64,000 bases of DNA from Leptospiraceae bacterium (lineage in GTDB: Bacteria > Spirochaetota > Leptospiria > Leptospirales > Leptospiraceae): the NCBI GenBank assembly GCA_024233865.1, contig JACKPA010000007.1:186001-250000 (forward strand), given 5' to 3'. Positions 30,201-36,963 of this stretch are shown in pieces (position 1 is the first letter of the stretch; each line of letters opens with the position of its first letter). Position numbers and translations under genes: made by a program. The notes beneath the pieces were generated by a model. That model saw nothing but the letters and a program-made list of their open reading frames with translations. It did not search any database and was not told the DNA's origin.

Positions 30201-31405
30201 TCAGCATCATCCTAATTACCTGTACGAAATCGAAAGACAACTTTCCATTCTTTGCCTTCACTTCTTTCATCGGAGTTGACACTCCTTCAGTCAACGATGC
30301 TCAATCCGACAATGACGGTGGTGGTGGTGGCGGAGGTGGCTCTGCTAACGCACCAATCGAAGGACTATACTTCTTTCATACCGATCACTTGGATTCTGTC
30401 ACTATGCTAACCAATACTTCCGGTGAAGTCGTTGCCGGAACTACCCTTGGCTCTGGAAAAAGCATCATATCTTACACACCTTACGGTGAAATCGACAGAG
30501 ATCACTCCAGTGGACCGGACATCTTTCGATATAAATACACCGGACAAGAAGAAGATAAAGAAACAGGACTTTATTACTATAAGGCACGCTACTACGACCC
30601 GAAGATAGGTCGATTTTTGCAACCTGATACGGTATTGCAAACGTCATCACCGTTTGGGACAAACCAGTATATGTACGTAGACGGGAATCCGGTTATGTAC
30701 AATGATCCGAGTGGGCATTGTAGAGAGAGGACGAATGGATATATTATGATGACTACTGGAATGATGACGGGCAATCCAGTAATGGGAACTTTAGCAACTG
30801 CTGCTTTTGGAGTAGCACCTGGTCAAAATTATACTGGTGGTGCAGGAAATTGTTCTACTAGGGATCCGGATAAAATAAATGCATATCGTGAATTATTTGA
30901 AGATTATATAGCCGGTGATCCAGTTAAAGATAAACTTATAACTACATTAGTTGAAATTGCAGAAGAAAAAGGTATAGAAACCGTCCTTGATAAATTGAAT
31001 ACAAGAAGAACAGAGTATACTGGATATTTAGGACTTGCTGTTATGGGCAATGCAATTACACCAGAACAAGGTATAGCGGTTTACTCTTATATGACACAAC
31101 TCGGTGGGGTTAAACAGCCTAAAAAAGGTGTTGACAGGGCTTCCTATAGTCATGACTACTCTATAGGAGCGGATCCTACTAACTTAAGGGGAACAAAATC
31201 TAATAATCGATGGATAAAAAGTGCATGGAATAGAGCTAGAAATCCTTATGACTACGCACTGGCATTAACAGGAACTGTTTTATTTAAAACGGTTAATGCT
31301 CTTCATTATATGGCAAAATGGAATCTTAAGACTTTTGCTAGAGATATGATTTTACCAGATAAAATGTTATGTGGTAAGAAGGGCTACAAAGGGTGCAAGC
31401 TATGA
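27221..31405 (+). CDS. RHS repeat protein copy 2, main part with toxin-like C-terminus
   Basis: A 1394-residue frame (GTG at 27221, probably an internal continuation rather than a true start) carries YD/RHS repeats from about residue 195 to 1050. A hydrophobic, low-complexity stretch (about 930-1040, with a glycine run) follows. The RHS-associated core is KETGLYYYKARYYDPKIGRF, closing at VMYNDPSGHC. After the core comes a unique tip of about 220 residues, as in polymorphic toxins. It holds GVDRASYSHDYSIGAD, whose His-Asp pair recalls phospholipase A2-like effectors; this is tentative. RHS proteins form a shell that encloses and delivers the tip. A lipoprotein gene overlaps the stop. Confidence 0.85.
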   Translation: MESMDINEYDPVGSLEILFSDKETEDLVERVITNDGKETKINYEFNRDVPGAVKPETGNYPNLPNLSGDHLVTSVETNPGDGLPITKETYQYNDSKVHIGNNDEMGLLGFKSTTKETSVITPQGEEKKVSTQVTEYNQADPIELGKPSRVKTYNATGKLQDEVSIQYEKVTTPNGTLTHRVKSQNDTIYENGNYFSQNTISYEYDTNGNVTKETTNIEGNITEVIKSYSPLNQVSTYTKKSNGVVIDNRVYTYTGANLSSSSVEIQPGKWATTNFEHDDKGNITSVTNPVGQATTITYNSNSQATEATNHLGHTISYKYDSKTGQITKKTDPNGGVSEIEFDDYGRITLVRNPGESNWSKKIIYSNSPNNTYVEERERIVDASEGVSIFPLPLIGSSETYTWTRSYFDNEGKIRKKETSGKDGKVYTEDFVYDYLGRLISQSDPYISGVETPKYTTLEYGDSEGRLTKVTKPDGNEVTYSYNHFTVTKTSTNKPTEIATSNALGQVLPQTIGDLTTSYTYNESGRVSEITEPSGNKVSLDYDRAGNILTKMDSNSGKITYTYNLIGNLTSTKDARGVTIKYTYYQDGRMHKYSANGEEVEYFYDENQVNAKGKVTKIKDSTGEVKLEYDKRGNVVKRTHLIEDYEIKFEYAHDSMNRVRQIIYPDGTIVSYIYNDKELETIKMLPNDGRSKELKMLGFQFDETQNKLTKTFGNGVVTEYVFDQLSGYLTFYKLTTGMTKRVEEHKKYFYDNSGNMTTINDLANPWKSQTFSFDTYNRLINSTGSYGERKYTYTTNGNLTEKGDITMQYTDTDHANAVTSVRIPNPISSVTDTYEYDASGYVHKRNNDTFTHDGLGRLSSLVTGFGEEFNYFYDYRGMRKKKINHNKDEVTYYFEDGLYEIHVAPSVSQRYTLYVKNDNELIAQWTRTNAVLQRDKSRFLPFINLENQQYLYVLLFLVAWFGYAHQAKRFFHERSVTLSLSKGRRERYILALSIISIILITCTKSKDNFPFFAFTSFIGVDTPSVNDAQSDNDGGGGGGGGSANAPIEGLYFFHTDHLDSVTMLTNTSGEVVAGTTLGSGKSIISYTPYGEIDRDHSSGPDIFRYKYTGQEEDKETGLYYYKARYYDPKIGRFLQPDTVLQTSSPFGTNQYMYVDGNPVMYNDPSGHCRERTNGYIMMTTGMMTGNPVMGTLATAAFGVAPGQNYTGGAGNCSTRDPDKINAYRELFEDYIAGDPVKDKLITTLVEIAEEKGIETVLDKLNTRRTEYTGYLGLAVMGNAITPEQGIAVYSYMTQLGGVKQPKKGVDRASYSHDYSIGADPTNLRGTKSNNRWIKSAWNRARNPYDYALALTGTVLFKTVNALHYMAKWNLKTFARDMILPDKMLCGKKGYKGCKL
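30143..30176 (+). repeat. Dispersed palindromic repeat in frame inside RHS copy 2
   Basis: CACCCTGAGCTTGTCGAAGG followed by GTCGAAGGG is a short palindromic motif well known as a dispersed repeat in bacterial genomes (recalled, not searched). It is translated in frame as part of a 30-residue stretch unlike copy 1, while the protein on both sides (INLENQ before, LALSIISIILITCTKSKD after) is conserved. Confidence 0.55.
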
Positions 31406-31659
31406 AAATGATAATACTATTTTTCATAACTATCCTTTTTATACTTAGTTGCAACAGCCAAAAGTCTGTTTGTAGATACAATATTGACAATGAGGGCACT
31501 AGTATGAATGATTGTCAAGGTGCAATATTACTAGCTTCTATGCATGATTATGATATTTGGATACTTCAAGCATTGACAACTTGCCTTACAGCTATACGGA
31601 AGGAATCAGATTGTAATAAAAAATCAGAATATATACCAGCAATAGGACAAGGAAAATAG
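31402..31659 (+). CDS. Small lipoprotein, candidate immunity protein of the RHS toxin
   Basis: An 85-residue lipoprotein starts at ATG 31402, overlapping the RHS stop by four bases (ATGA), so it is probably translationally coupled. The leader ends LFILSC, a good lipobox. The mature part has spaced cysteines (CRYN, DCQGAILLAS, TCLTAI, DCNKK). The same spacing and the DC-G---L--S pattern occur in the lipoprotein at 32848, so the two appear homologous. Immunity genes usually lie directly after polymorphic toxin genes, and lipid-anchored immunity proteins protect against periplasmic lipase effectors. This role is inferred from position and type only. Confidence 0.65.
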   Translation: MKMIILFFITILFILSCNSQKSVCRYNIDNEGTSMNDCQGAILLASMHDYDIWILQALTTCLTAIRKESDCNKKSEYIPAIGQGK

Positions 31660-31682
31660 GAAAATAGAACCAAAATGTAAAC

Positions 31683-31896
31683 GGCATCTAACAAAGCATA
31701 CCCACTGCGGAAGTGAGTCGAATTGGAAGTTCTCACTTCCTTGCACCGAGATAAGCCTTGTTCTCCAAGCAAGTGCAGTGCCTTCGTTAGATTGGAAGCT
31801 TGCTCAGTCACGGCACTTGCAGTGGAAATAGCTTATTTGCTCGGTGAAACTCCCTATCGGGAGCTTCGGGTATGCTTGAACGTTAAGCGGTGTCGC
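31683..31896 (-). repeat. Branched palindromic element 4 (attC-like, opposite orientation)
   Basis: Same architecture as elements 1-3 but inverted. Reading the minus strand gives GCATACCCGAAG, the CTCCC-GATA-GGGAG hairpin, CACCGAG, and so on to GGGTATGCTTTGTTAGATGCC. The plus-strand left flank GGCATCTAAC pairs with GTTAGATGCC at 24709, closing the RHS segment. The right flank GTTAAGCGG pairs with the left flank of the partial copy at 32704. Confidence 0.87.
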
Positions 31897-32703
31897 TTTT
31901 CTGTAACCAAACTTTACATATTCTCTCTTTTTTCATAATTTTTTCTTTGTTTTAATTATGTCAAATAAATATTTATGTTTTTATAAAATAATTTATATTT
32001 TTATTCAATTTAGCCTCTCGGAAATCAAATCTTCCATATACTCATTGTTTCGTTATTCTTTCGCTTACCTAGCAAAGCATAAGTTTCAGTGATAATACAG
32101 ATTTATGTACATTCCTTTAGTCTTTTCGTTCTAAATTAGTAGCCAAGAAAAAAACTGTCCAAACAATAGGGGAAAGCATAGTTTATAGGCTACAAAATCA
32201 CAGCCAAATGATTTCAACTTTTTACAAGAACTTATCCTAACTTACAATTCCAAATTCTTGATTTGCTTCTTAACAACCAAAACTCTCATGGATTCACCAT
32301 ATCGTTATTCCTTTCACTCAGCATTTACCTATTAAGTAAAACATAATAGCCTGCAAATTTACAGCCTATATGGCTGTAGTTTTGCCAAAACTTATGCTTT
32401 GCTACTTATTTCTCAACTCTTACTTACGAAAACTAATTCCAAATGTTTGATTTTCTTCTTAACTACCCAAACTCTCATATATTCACTATATCGTTATTCC
32501 TTTCACTCAGCCTTCACCTATTCACATTTCATATGTCTCTTGAGTTTTAAAAAATAATTCCTAAATTCTTAGTAATCTTGATGTAAATTAAGCTTTTTCT
32601 TTATTTCTACTCACATATGCAAAATTCGCATACTTGACTAAAATTAATTCCAATTTCTTTATAATTCCTCATTCACCAGCATTTTTTTAAAACCCAGCAC
32701 GAT
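31897..32703. other. Gene-free segment with degenerate repeats
   Basis: About 0.8 kb without a plausible gene. A unit of about 175 bases, with CTTCTTAACNACCNAAACTC, TCATNNATTCACNATATCG and TTATTCCTTTCACTCAGC, occurs twice (about 32265 and 32450), with a weaker copy near 32035. Around 32178-32240 it resembles the gene-free segment near 23919. It lies between element 4 and its truncated relative at 32704. Confidence 0.6.
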
Positions 32704-32733
32704 ACCGCTTAACTATGGATACCTGAAGCTTTC
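32704..32733 (+). repeat. Truncated branched element (left end only)
   Basis: ACCGCTTAAC, then TATGGATACCTGAAGCTTTC, resembles the left end of elements 1-3 (AACGTTAGAGCATACCCGAAGC) but stops after about 20 bases. ACCGCTTAAC is the exact reverse complement of the GTTAAGCGGT right flank of element 4, so it plausibly marks the end of that segment. The 114 bases to the next gene are plain A/T-rich DNA. Confidence 0.6.
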
Positions 32734-32847
32734 TATAATTCACTTTAAATTAATAATTATTTCCAGAAAAAACATAAAAAGTAGAAATATGTTATAGACA
32801 AAATATTCAAGATTATAGATCAAGCTTTCAAAAGGATAGTTCAAAGG

Positions 32848-33138
32848 ATGTTCAAAATAAAAAGTTTAACAATATTTCTTATATTTTTATTGGTTACTGG
32901 CTGTAAAGACAAAAAAGGTGGTTATCATCTGAGTGAAAGAGAAAAGTGCTATGCAGACAATTCATGTAGTACTTATCAAGCCGATTGTTTGGGAGGATAT
33001 ATCTTAATACAATCCGTATTGCAACTAAAGCCAAGCGACCCTTTGTATCTTATACTTTCTCCTTATGTATGTCTCTCTGCAACAAATGCTTCTTGTAAGA
33101 CAGAATGTAACAATAAATATCCTTACGGATTTTTCTAA
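32848..33138 (+). CDS. Small cysteine-rich lipoprotein related to the one at 31402
   Basis: A 96-residue lipoprotein from ATG 32848, with AAAGGA just upstream. The leader ends LLVTGC (lipobox). The mature part has eight or more cysteines. Its pattern of DC-GG-IL--S, CLSATNASC and ECNNKYPYG lines up with the candidate immunity lipoprotein behind RHS copy 2. It has no toxin gene beside it, so it may be an orphan immunity gene left by cassette or toxin turnover. No named domain is recognised. Confidence 0.68.
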   Translation: MFKIKSLTIFLIFLLVTGCKDKKGGYHLSEREKCYADNSCSTYQADCLGGYILIQSVLQLKPSDPLYLILSPYVCLSATNASCKTECNNKYPYGFF

Positions 33139-33146
33139 AAAAATTG

Positions 33147-33474
33147 AGGGGATACAAACAGCAATTATCGGTAACAATTTTTTAACTAAAAATATAGCTT
33201 TTTTAATTCAAATACCTATCCCTCCTTCTCCCTTTCCTGGTTCGCATGCTTGGGAAACCGCAGGAAAGGGAGCGAAAGTTATAGTAGGTTTTATTTTGTT
33301 TACCTAAATCTATAAAATTTTCTTAAATATTTCGTCCTTTTTGTTAAGAAATGGATATTATGCTCCCTTTCCTGTCAGGAAAGGGATAGATCAAGCTTGG
33401 TGCAAAAGAACAGCTTGATGGGGATAGGTAGAAATAATTTAATGCCGATAATTGCTGGGATACAAACAGCAATT
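33147..33474. mobile_element. MITE-like palindromic insertion
   Basis: CAGCAATTATCGG (33159) and CCGATAATTGCTG (33445) are exact inverted ends, and GGATACAAA occurs directly outside each (33150 and 33458), like a target duplication. Inside are hairpins such as CTCCCTTTCCTGTCAGGAAAGGGA (split around 33363-33388) and paired ATCAAGCT/AGCTTGAT arms. No transposase gene is present; a passive element mobilised in trans is the simplest reading. Confidence 0.55.
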
Positions 33475-33535
33475 TTGCATCCTATTTTAACGTCAGTTTT
33501 GTTTAAGACGATTTGGATTTCAAAATAAGAAGGTT

Positions 33536-33816
33536 GATCTCACGCGAAGTCGCGGGGAACGCGGAGGGTTTAATATATCAAAAATATTTTTACTACAATG
33601 GCGCTGCTGTAAAAAGGTAAAATTTCAGGATTTGTATAGTGCTTTGTTAAGTATAAATCCACTATACAAAATACTAAACATAGATTCTTATAAATAGTTT
33701 TTGCAGTGACGCCTACAATAGAATATTATTATTATAATGAATATATTATCTTTTACAACATCAGCAACAAAACAACTTTTACACAATCTCTCCGCTACTT
33801 CGCGTCCCCGCGTGAT
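33536..33816. repeat. Inverted GC-rich arms around a non-coding stretch
   Basis: TCACGCGAAGTCGCGGGG (33540) and CTTCGCGTCCCCGCGTGA (33798) form near-complementary arms, unusually G+C-rich for this genome, about 220 bases apart. No gene lies between. The arm sequence is of the kind found as dispersed intergenic repeats in other bacteria. Short frames here are not protein-like. A fragment of the TIR at 36681 (CGAAACTCACGTTA) lies just after it, at 33829. Confidence 0.5.
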
Positions 33817-33912
33817 CTTTTTCTTATCCGAAACTCACGTTATTTTAACGAATTGATAAAAAGAATCGAAGCATTTGAAAAACAAGACTACGATTATCAG
33901 GTAAAAATACAT

Positions 33913-36540
33913 CTAAAACTTTTCCAATCCTTTTTTTACAACACTCAGTTTTTCCTCCAATTGAGAAAACTTAGCTTTCTCTTTCTCTATTATTTCCGGT
34001 TTAGCCTTGCTTAAAAACTCCGAATTACCAATTTTTCCTCCAACCTTTGCTAGTTCTTTTTCAAGCGAATCTTTCTCTTTTTGCAGACGACTCTTTTCTT
34101 TTTCCAAGTCAAGCATACCGGAAAGGGGTAAGAAGATCTCGCCTTTGGAAAACGATGTATGGGCATCCGTTTGAGAAACGGTATAATCAGAGTCTAATTC
34201 CAAAGAATCCGCTTTGGCAAGACCCAGAATGGAAGTCCTTTCGTCTTGAATGAGAGAAAAGGTGAGCTTATCTTGTGTCTTCAAAATGATTTTGCATTTT
34301 TTATCCGGTGGAACGTGAAGTTCCGAGCGAACAGTTCTGATTTGAGTCACGATTTCAATCAGCAGATCAATTTTGGAAGTTTCTTCCTTTTCACCCAAAT
34401 CGTACAAATCAGACCAAGAAGACGTTGTTAGAATCTCATCACTAAACGCCGAATTGATTTCTTCCGTAATAAAAGGCATAAATGGATGCAACAAATTTAG
34501 AGAAGAAAGTAATACGCTTACCAAAGTATTTAGAGCTTTTTGTTTGGATTCTTCATTGGTTGAATTATAAATCCTTGTTTTGGTTAACTCAATATACCAG
34601 TCACAAAAATCACCCCAAATAAAACTATAAATTACCGAAGCCATATCATAAAAGCTATATTCTTTGTAAGCTTGTTCATACTTGGTTAGGCAGTTGTTAA
34701 ACCTTGTTAAAATCCACTTATCCGTTGGTTCAAGAGACTTCATATCCAAGTCTTTAATGGCAAAGTCAGTTGGTAAATTCATCAGAATGAATCGGCTTGA
34801 GTTCCAAACTTTGTTGCAAAAGCTACGATAGCCATCCAGTCTACTTACATCAAAAAGGACATCCCGTCCTTTGGGCATTGTAGCCGTTAAAAAAAATCGG
34901 AAAGAATCCGTTCCGTAAACGTTCATCATTTCCAAAGGGTCTACAGTATTTCCGGCAGTTTTGCTAAACTTCTTGCCATACTTATCTCGGACTAGTCCAT
35001 GGATCAAAACCTTGTGAAAAGGAACGTCATTTTGAAACTTCAAACCAAGCATGATCATCCTAGCAACCCAAAAAAAGATAATATCAAATCCGGTAACAAG
35101 TATGGAATTCGGATAAAATCGTTTTAGGTCATCCGTTTTGTCGGGCCAGCCATACACACTAAATGCCCATAAACCTGATGAAAACCACGTATCCAAAACG
35201 TCCGTATCTTGCTTCATCTTATCAGAACCACATTTGGGACAAGTATCAACCTTTTCTTCGGCTACTTCCGTATGACCACACTCTCCGCAGTAATAAGCCG
35301 GGATACGATGTCCCCACCAGAGCTGCCTGGAAATACACCAGTCCCGAATATTTTCCATCCATTCGTAATAAGTCTTTTCCCACATCTTGGGAATAAATTC
35401 CACTCTTCCGCTTTTTACGGCTTCTATGGCTGGCTCTGCAAGAGGCTTGATTTTTACAAACCATTGAGTAGAAAGATACGGCTCAATAACAGCTCCACCC
35501 CTTTGGTTGTGTCCTACGGAATTGGTATAATCTTCAATTTTCTCAATAAGTCCTAAACTTTCCAAGTCTTCTACAACTTTTTTTCGAGCTACAAACCGAT
35601 CCAAACCATTATATTTCCCCGTGTTTTCATTTAGAGTAGCATTAGGGCTCATAATTTTAAGAGGTTTTAAACCCAACCGAAAACCGGCTTCAAAGTCATT
35701 TGCATCATGCGCCGGTGTTATTTTTACAAGACCGCTTCCAAATTCCTTATCAACAAATTCATCAAACAATAAAGGAATTTCCCTTTCGGTTAACGGCAAA
35801 TGAAGCATTACGTCTTTTTTTTGATTGTATCTGCTGTCATTGGGATGAGCACACACTGCCATGTCACCAAAAAGCGTTTCCGGTCTGGTTGTTGCTACTA
35901 CGATATATTCACTCGAATTTTTTATGGGATATTTAATGTGGTATAAAAATCCTTTGGTTTCCTTAAACTCTACTTCTATGTCAGAAATCGCAGTTTGAGT
36001 AGCCGGACACCAATTGATAATTTTTTCCCCTCGGTAGATTAAACCCTCATCATATAATGTCTTAAAAACCTTAGTGACCGCTTTGGAAAGCCCCTCATCC
36101 ATGGTGAATCTTTCATGAGACCAGTCTACACTTTCACCCAACATCCTTTGCTGGTGCGTAATCTTCCCACCGGAGAGCTTTTTCCATTCCCAAACCTTGT
36201 TTTCAAACTCATTCCTGGTGAAATCAGTTCTTTTTTTATTCTCTTTATTTAACTCTCTTTCCACCACCATCTGGGTTGCGATCCCAGCATGATCCATCCC
36301 TGGTACCCAAAGGGTCGCTTTTCCCTTTTTTCGCTCAATTCGTATGATTATGTCTTGGATTGTATGGTTTAGAGCGTGTCCAATGTGCAAGGTTCCTGTC
36401 ACGTTTGGTGGGGGAATTACAATTGAAAAATTATCACTTTTCTCCAAATTAGGTGAAAAACTGGAATTATTTTCCCAAATTTCAATCCACTTTTGCTCTA
36501 CAGAATGTGGTTCATACCGGTCACTAATTAACTTTTGCAT
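33913..36540 (-). CDS. valS: Valyl-tRNA synthetase
   Basis: This is a full-length class I synthetase (875 residues) that charges tRNA-Val with valine in the cytoplasm. The HIGH motif appears in PPPNVTGTLHIGHALN near the N-terminus, and the KMSKS-equivalent is KKFSKTAGN around 530. A zinc-binding insert CGECGH...CPKCGSD lies near 415-440, before DTWFSSGLW. The editing domain holds TTRPETLFGD and DANDFEAG. The C-terminal 70 residues form the lysine/glutamate-rich coiled-coil arm typical of ValS. It starts at ATG 36540 and is transcribed alone. A normal housekeeping gene at the edge of the accessory region. Confidence 0.97.
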   Translation of the reverse strand: MQKLISDRYEPHSVEQKWIEIWENNSSFSPNLEKSDNFSIVIPPPNVTGTLHIGHALNHTIQDIIIRIERKKGKATLWVPGMDHAGIATQMVVERELNKENKKRTDFTRNEFENKVWEWKKLSGGKITHQQRMLGESVDWSHERFTMDEGLSKAVTKVFKTLYDEGLIYRGEKIINWCPATQTAISDIEVEFKETKGFLYHIKYPIKNSSEYIVVATTRPETLFGDMAVCAHPNDSRYNQKKDVMLHLPLTEREIPLLFDEFVDKEFGSGLVKITPAHDANDFEAGFRLGLKPLKIMSPNATLNENTGKYNGLDRFVARKKVVEDLESLGLIEKIEDYTNSVGHNQRGGAVIEPYLSTQWFVKIKPLAEPAIEAVKSGRVEFIPKMWEKTYYEWMENIRDWCISRQLWWGHRIPAYYCGECGHTEVAEEKVDTCPKCGSDKMKQDTDVLDTWFSSGLWAFSVYGWPDKTDDLKRFYPNSILVTGFDIIFFWVARMIMLGLKFQNDVPFHKVLIHGLVRDKYGKKFSKTAGNTVDPLEMMNVYGTDSFRFFLTATMPKGRDVLFDVSRLDGYRSFCNKVWNSSRFILMNLPTDFAIKDLDMKSLEPTDKWILTRFNNCLTKYEQAYKEYSFYDMASVIYSFIWGDFCDWYIELTKTRIYNSTNEESKQKALNTLVSVLLSSLNLLHPFMPFITEEINSAFSDEILTTSSWSDLYDLGEKEETSKIDLLIEIVTQIRTVRSELHVPPDKKCKIILKTQDKLTFSLIQDERTSILGLAKADSLELDSDYTVSQTDAHTSFSKGEIFLPLSGMLDLEKEKSRLQKEKDSLEKELAKVGGKIGNSEFLSKAKPEIIEKEKAKFSQLEEKLSVVKKGLEKF

Positions 36541-36680
36541 GATTCCATTAGTCTAAAGAAGATTTATAGGTCAATTTGAATTTTGCGGACATAGGAGAGT
36601 TTGTTTTTTTTGAAGCCAGTTATTAGAATTAGCCTTGGGTAGCTATTGACATTATAACCTTTGAATGCAAAACTTATGTT

Positions 36681-36824
36681 AACGTGAGTTCGATGTAAAA
36701 ATTTTTGGGCAACCACGGGGGGATTGCCCTTACAAAAAGCCTTTGATAGCCTTTGGTGTAGGGGTAAACCACTGTGTTTACCCTAATAATTGTTAGGAAT
36801 TTTTCTTATGTCGAACTGACGTTA
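36681..36824. mobile_element. Short MITE-like element with hairpins
   Basis: Ends TAACGTGAGTTCGATGTAA (36681) and TTATGTCGAACTGACGTTA (36806) are inverted with 16 of 19 bases paired. Inside are GGGCAACCACGGGGGGATTG-CCC and GGGTAAACCACTGTGTTTACCC hairpins. A relative without the left end lies at 47350-47469. It accounts for most of the 423-base gap between valS and the kelch gene. Confidence 0.6.
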
Positions 36825-36850
36825 TGTTAGATAAATAGCTAAAATAACTA

Positions 36851-36883
36851 ACGCACGTAACAAAGCATACCATTGTGAAGGAG
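36851..36883 (-). repeat. Truncated branched element (end fragment)
   Basis: ACGCACGTAACAAAGCATAC, then CATTGTGAAGGAG, resembles the start of element 4 (GGCATCTAACAAAGCATACC, then CACTGCGGAAG). Only the first 30 bases remain. It may mark the far edge of the former cassette-like region. About 80 further bases without features lead to the kelch gene. Confidence 0.5.
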
Positions 36884-36963
36884 TTATCAATGTCAAAAAA
36901 AGAGTTGCATTCGTATTAAAACAGCTTAAACTATTTTTTAAATACAGGTTCATAGAGATTATT

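Larger units (their letters stand above)
24709..30390 (+). repeat. Right arm of the large inverted repeat (with 5682-11623)
   Basis: This is the inverted partner of the block at 5682-11623, covering the 5' flank and most of the RHS gene. It starts at the GTTAGATGCC boundary of palindromic element 3. The copies can be aligned base by base over long stretches in the RHS part. Recombination between the arms would invert the intervening 13 kb. Confidence 0.85.

Noticed and set aside
21131..31896. Branched palindromes as simple rho-independent terminators or REP sequences
   Set aside because: They are about 210 bp with several stems, lack T tracts, and have paired flanks specific to each segment.
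33706..34014. Plus-strand frame upstream of and overlapping the valS end
   Set aside because: Composition is non-coding, it runs through repeat arms, and it is antisense to valS at its 3' end.
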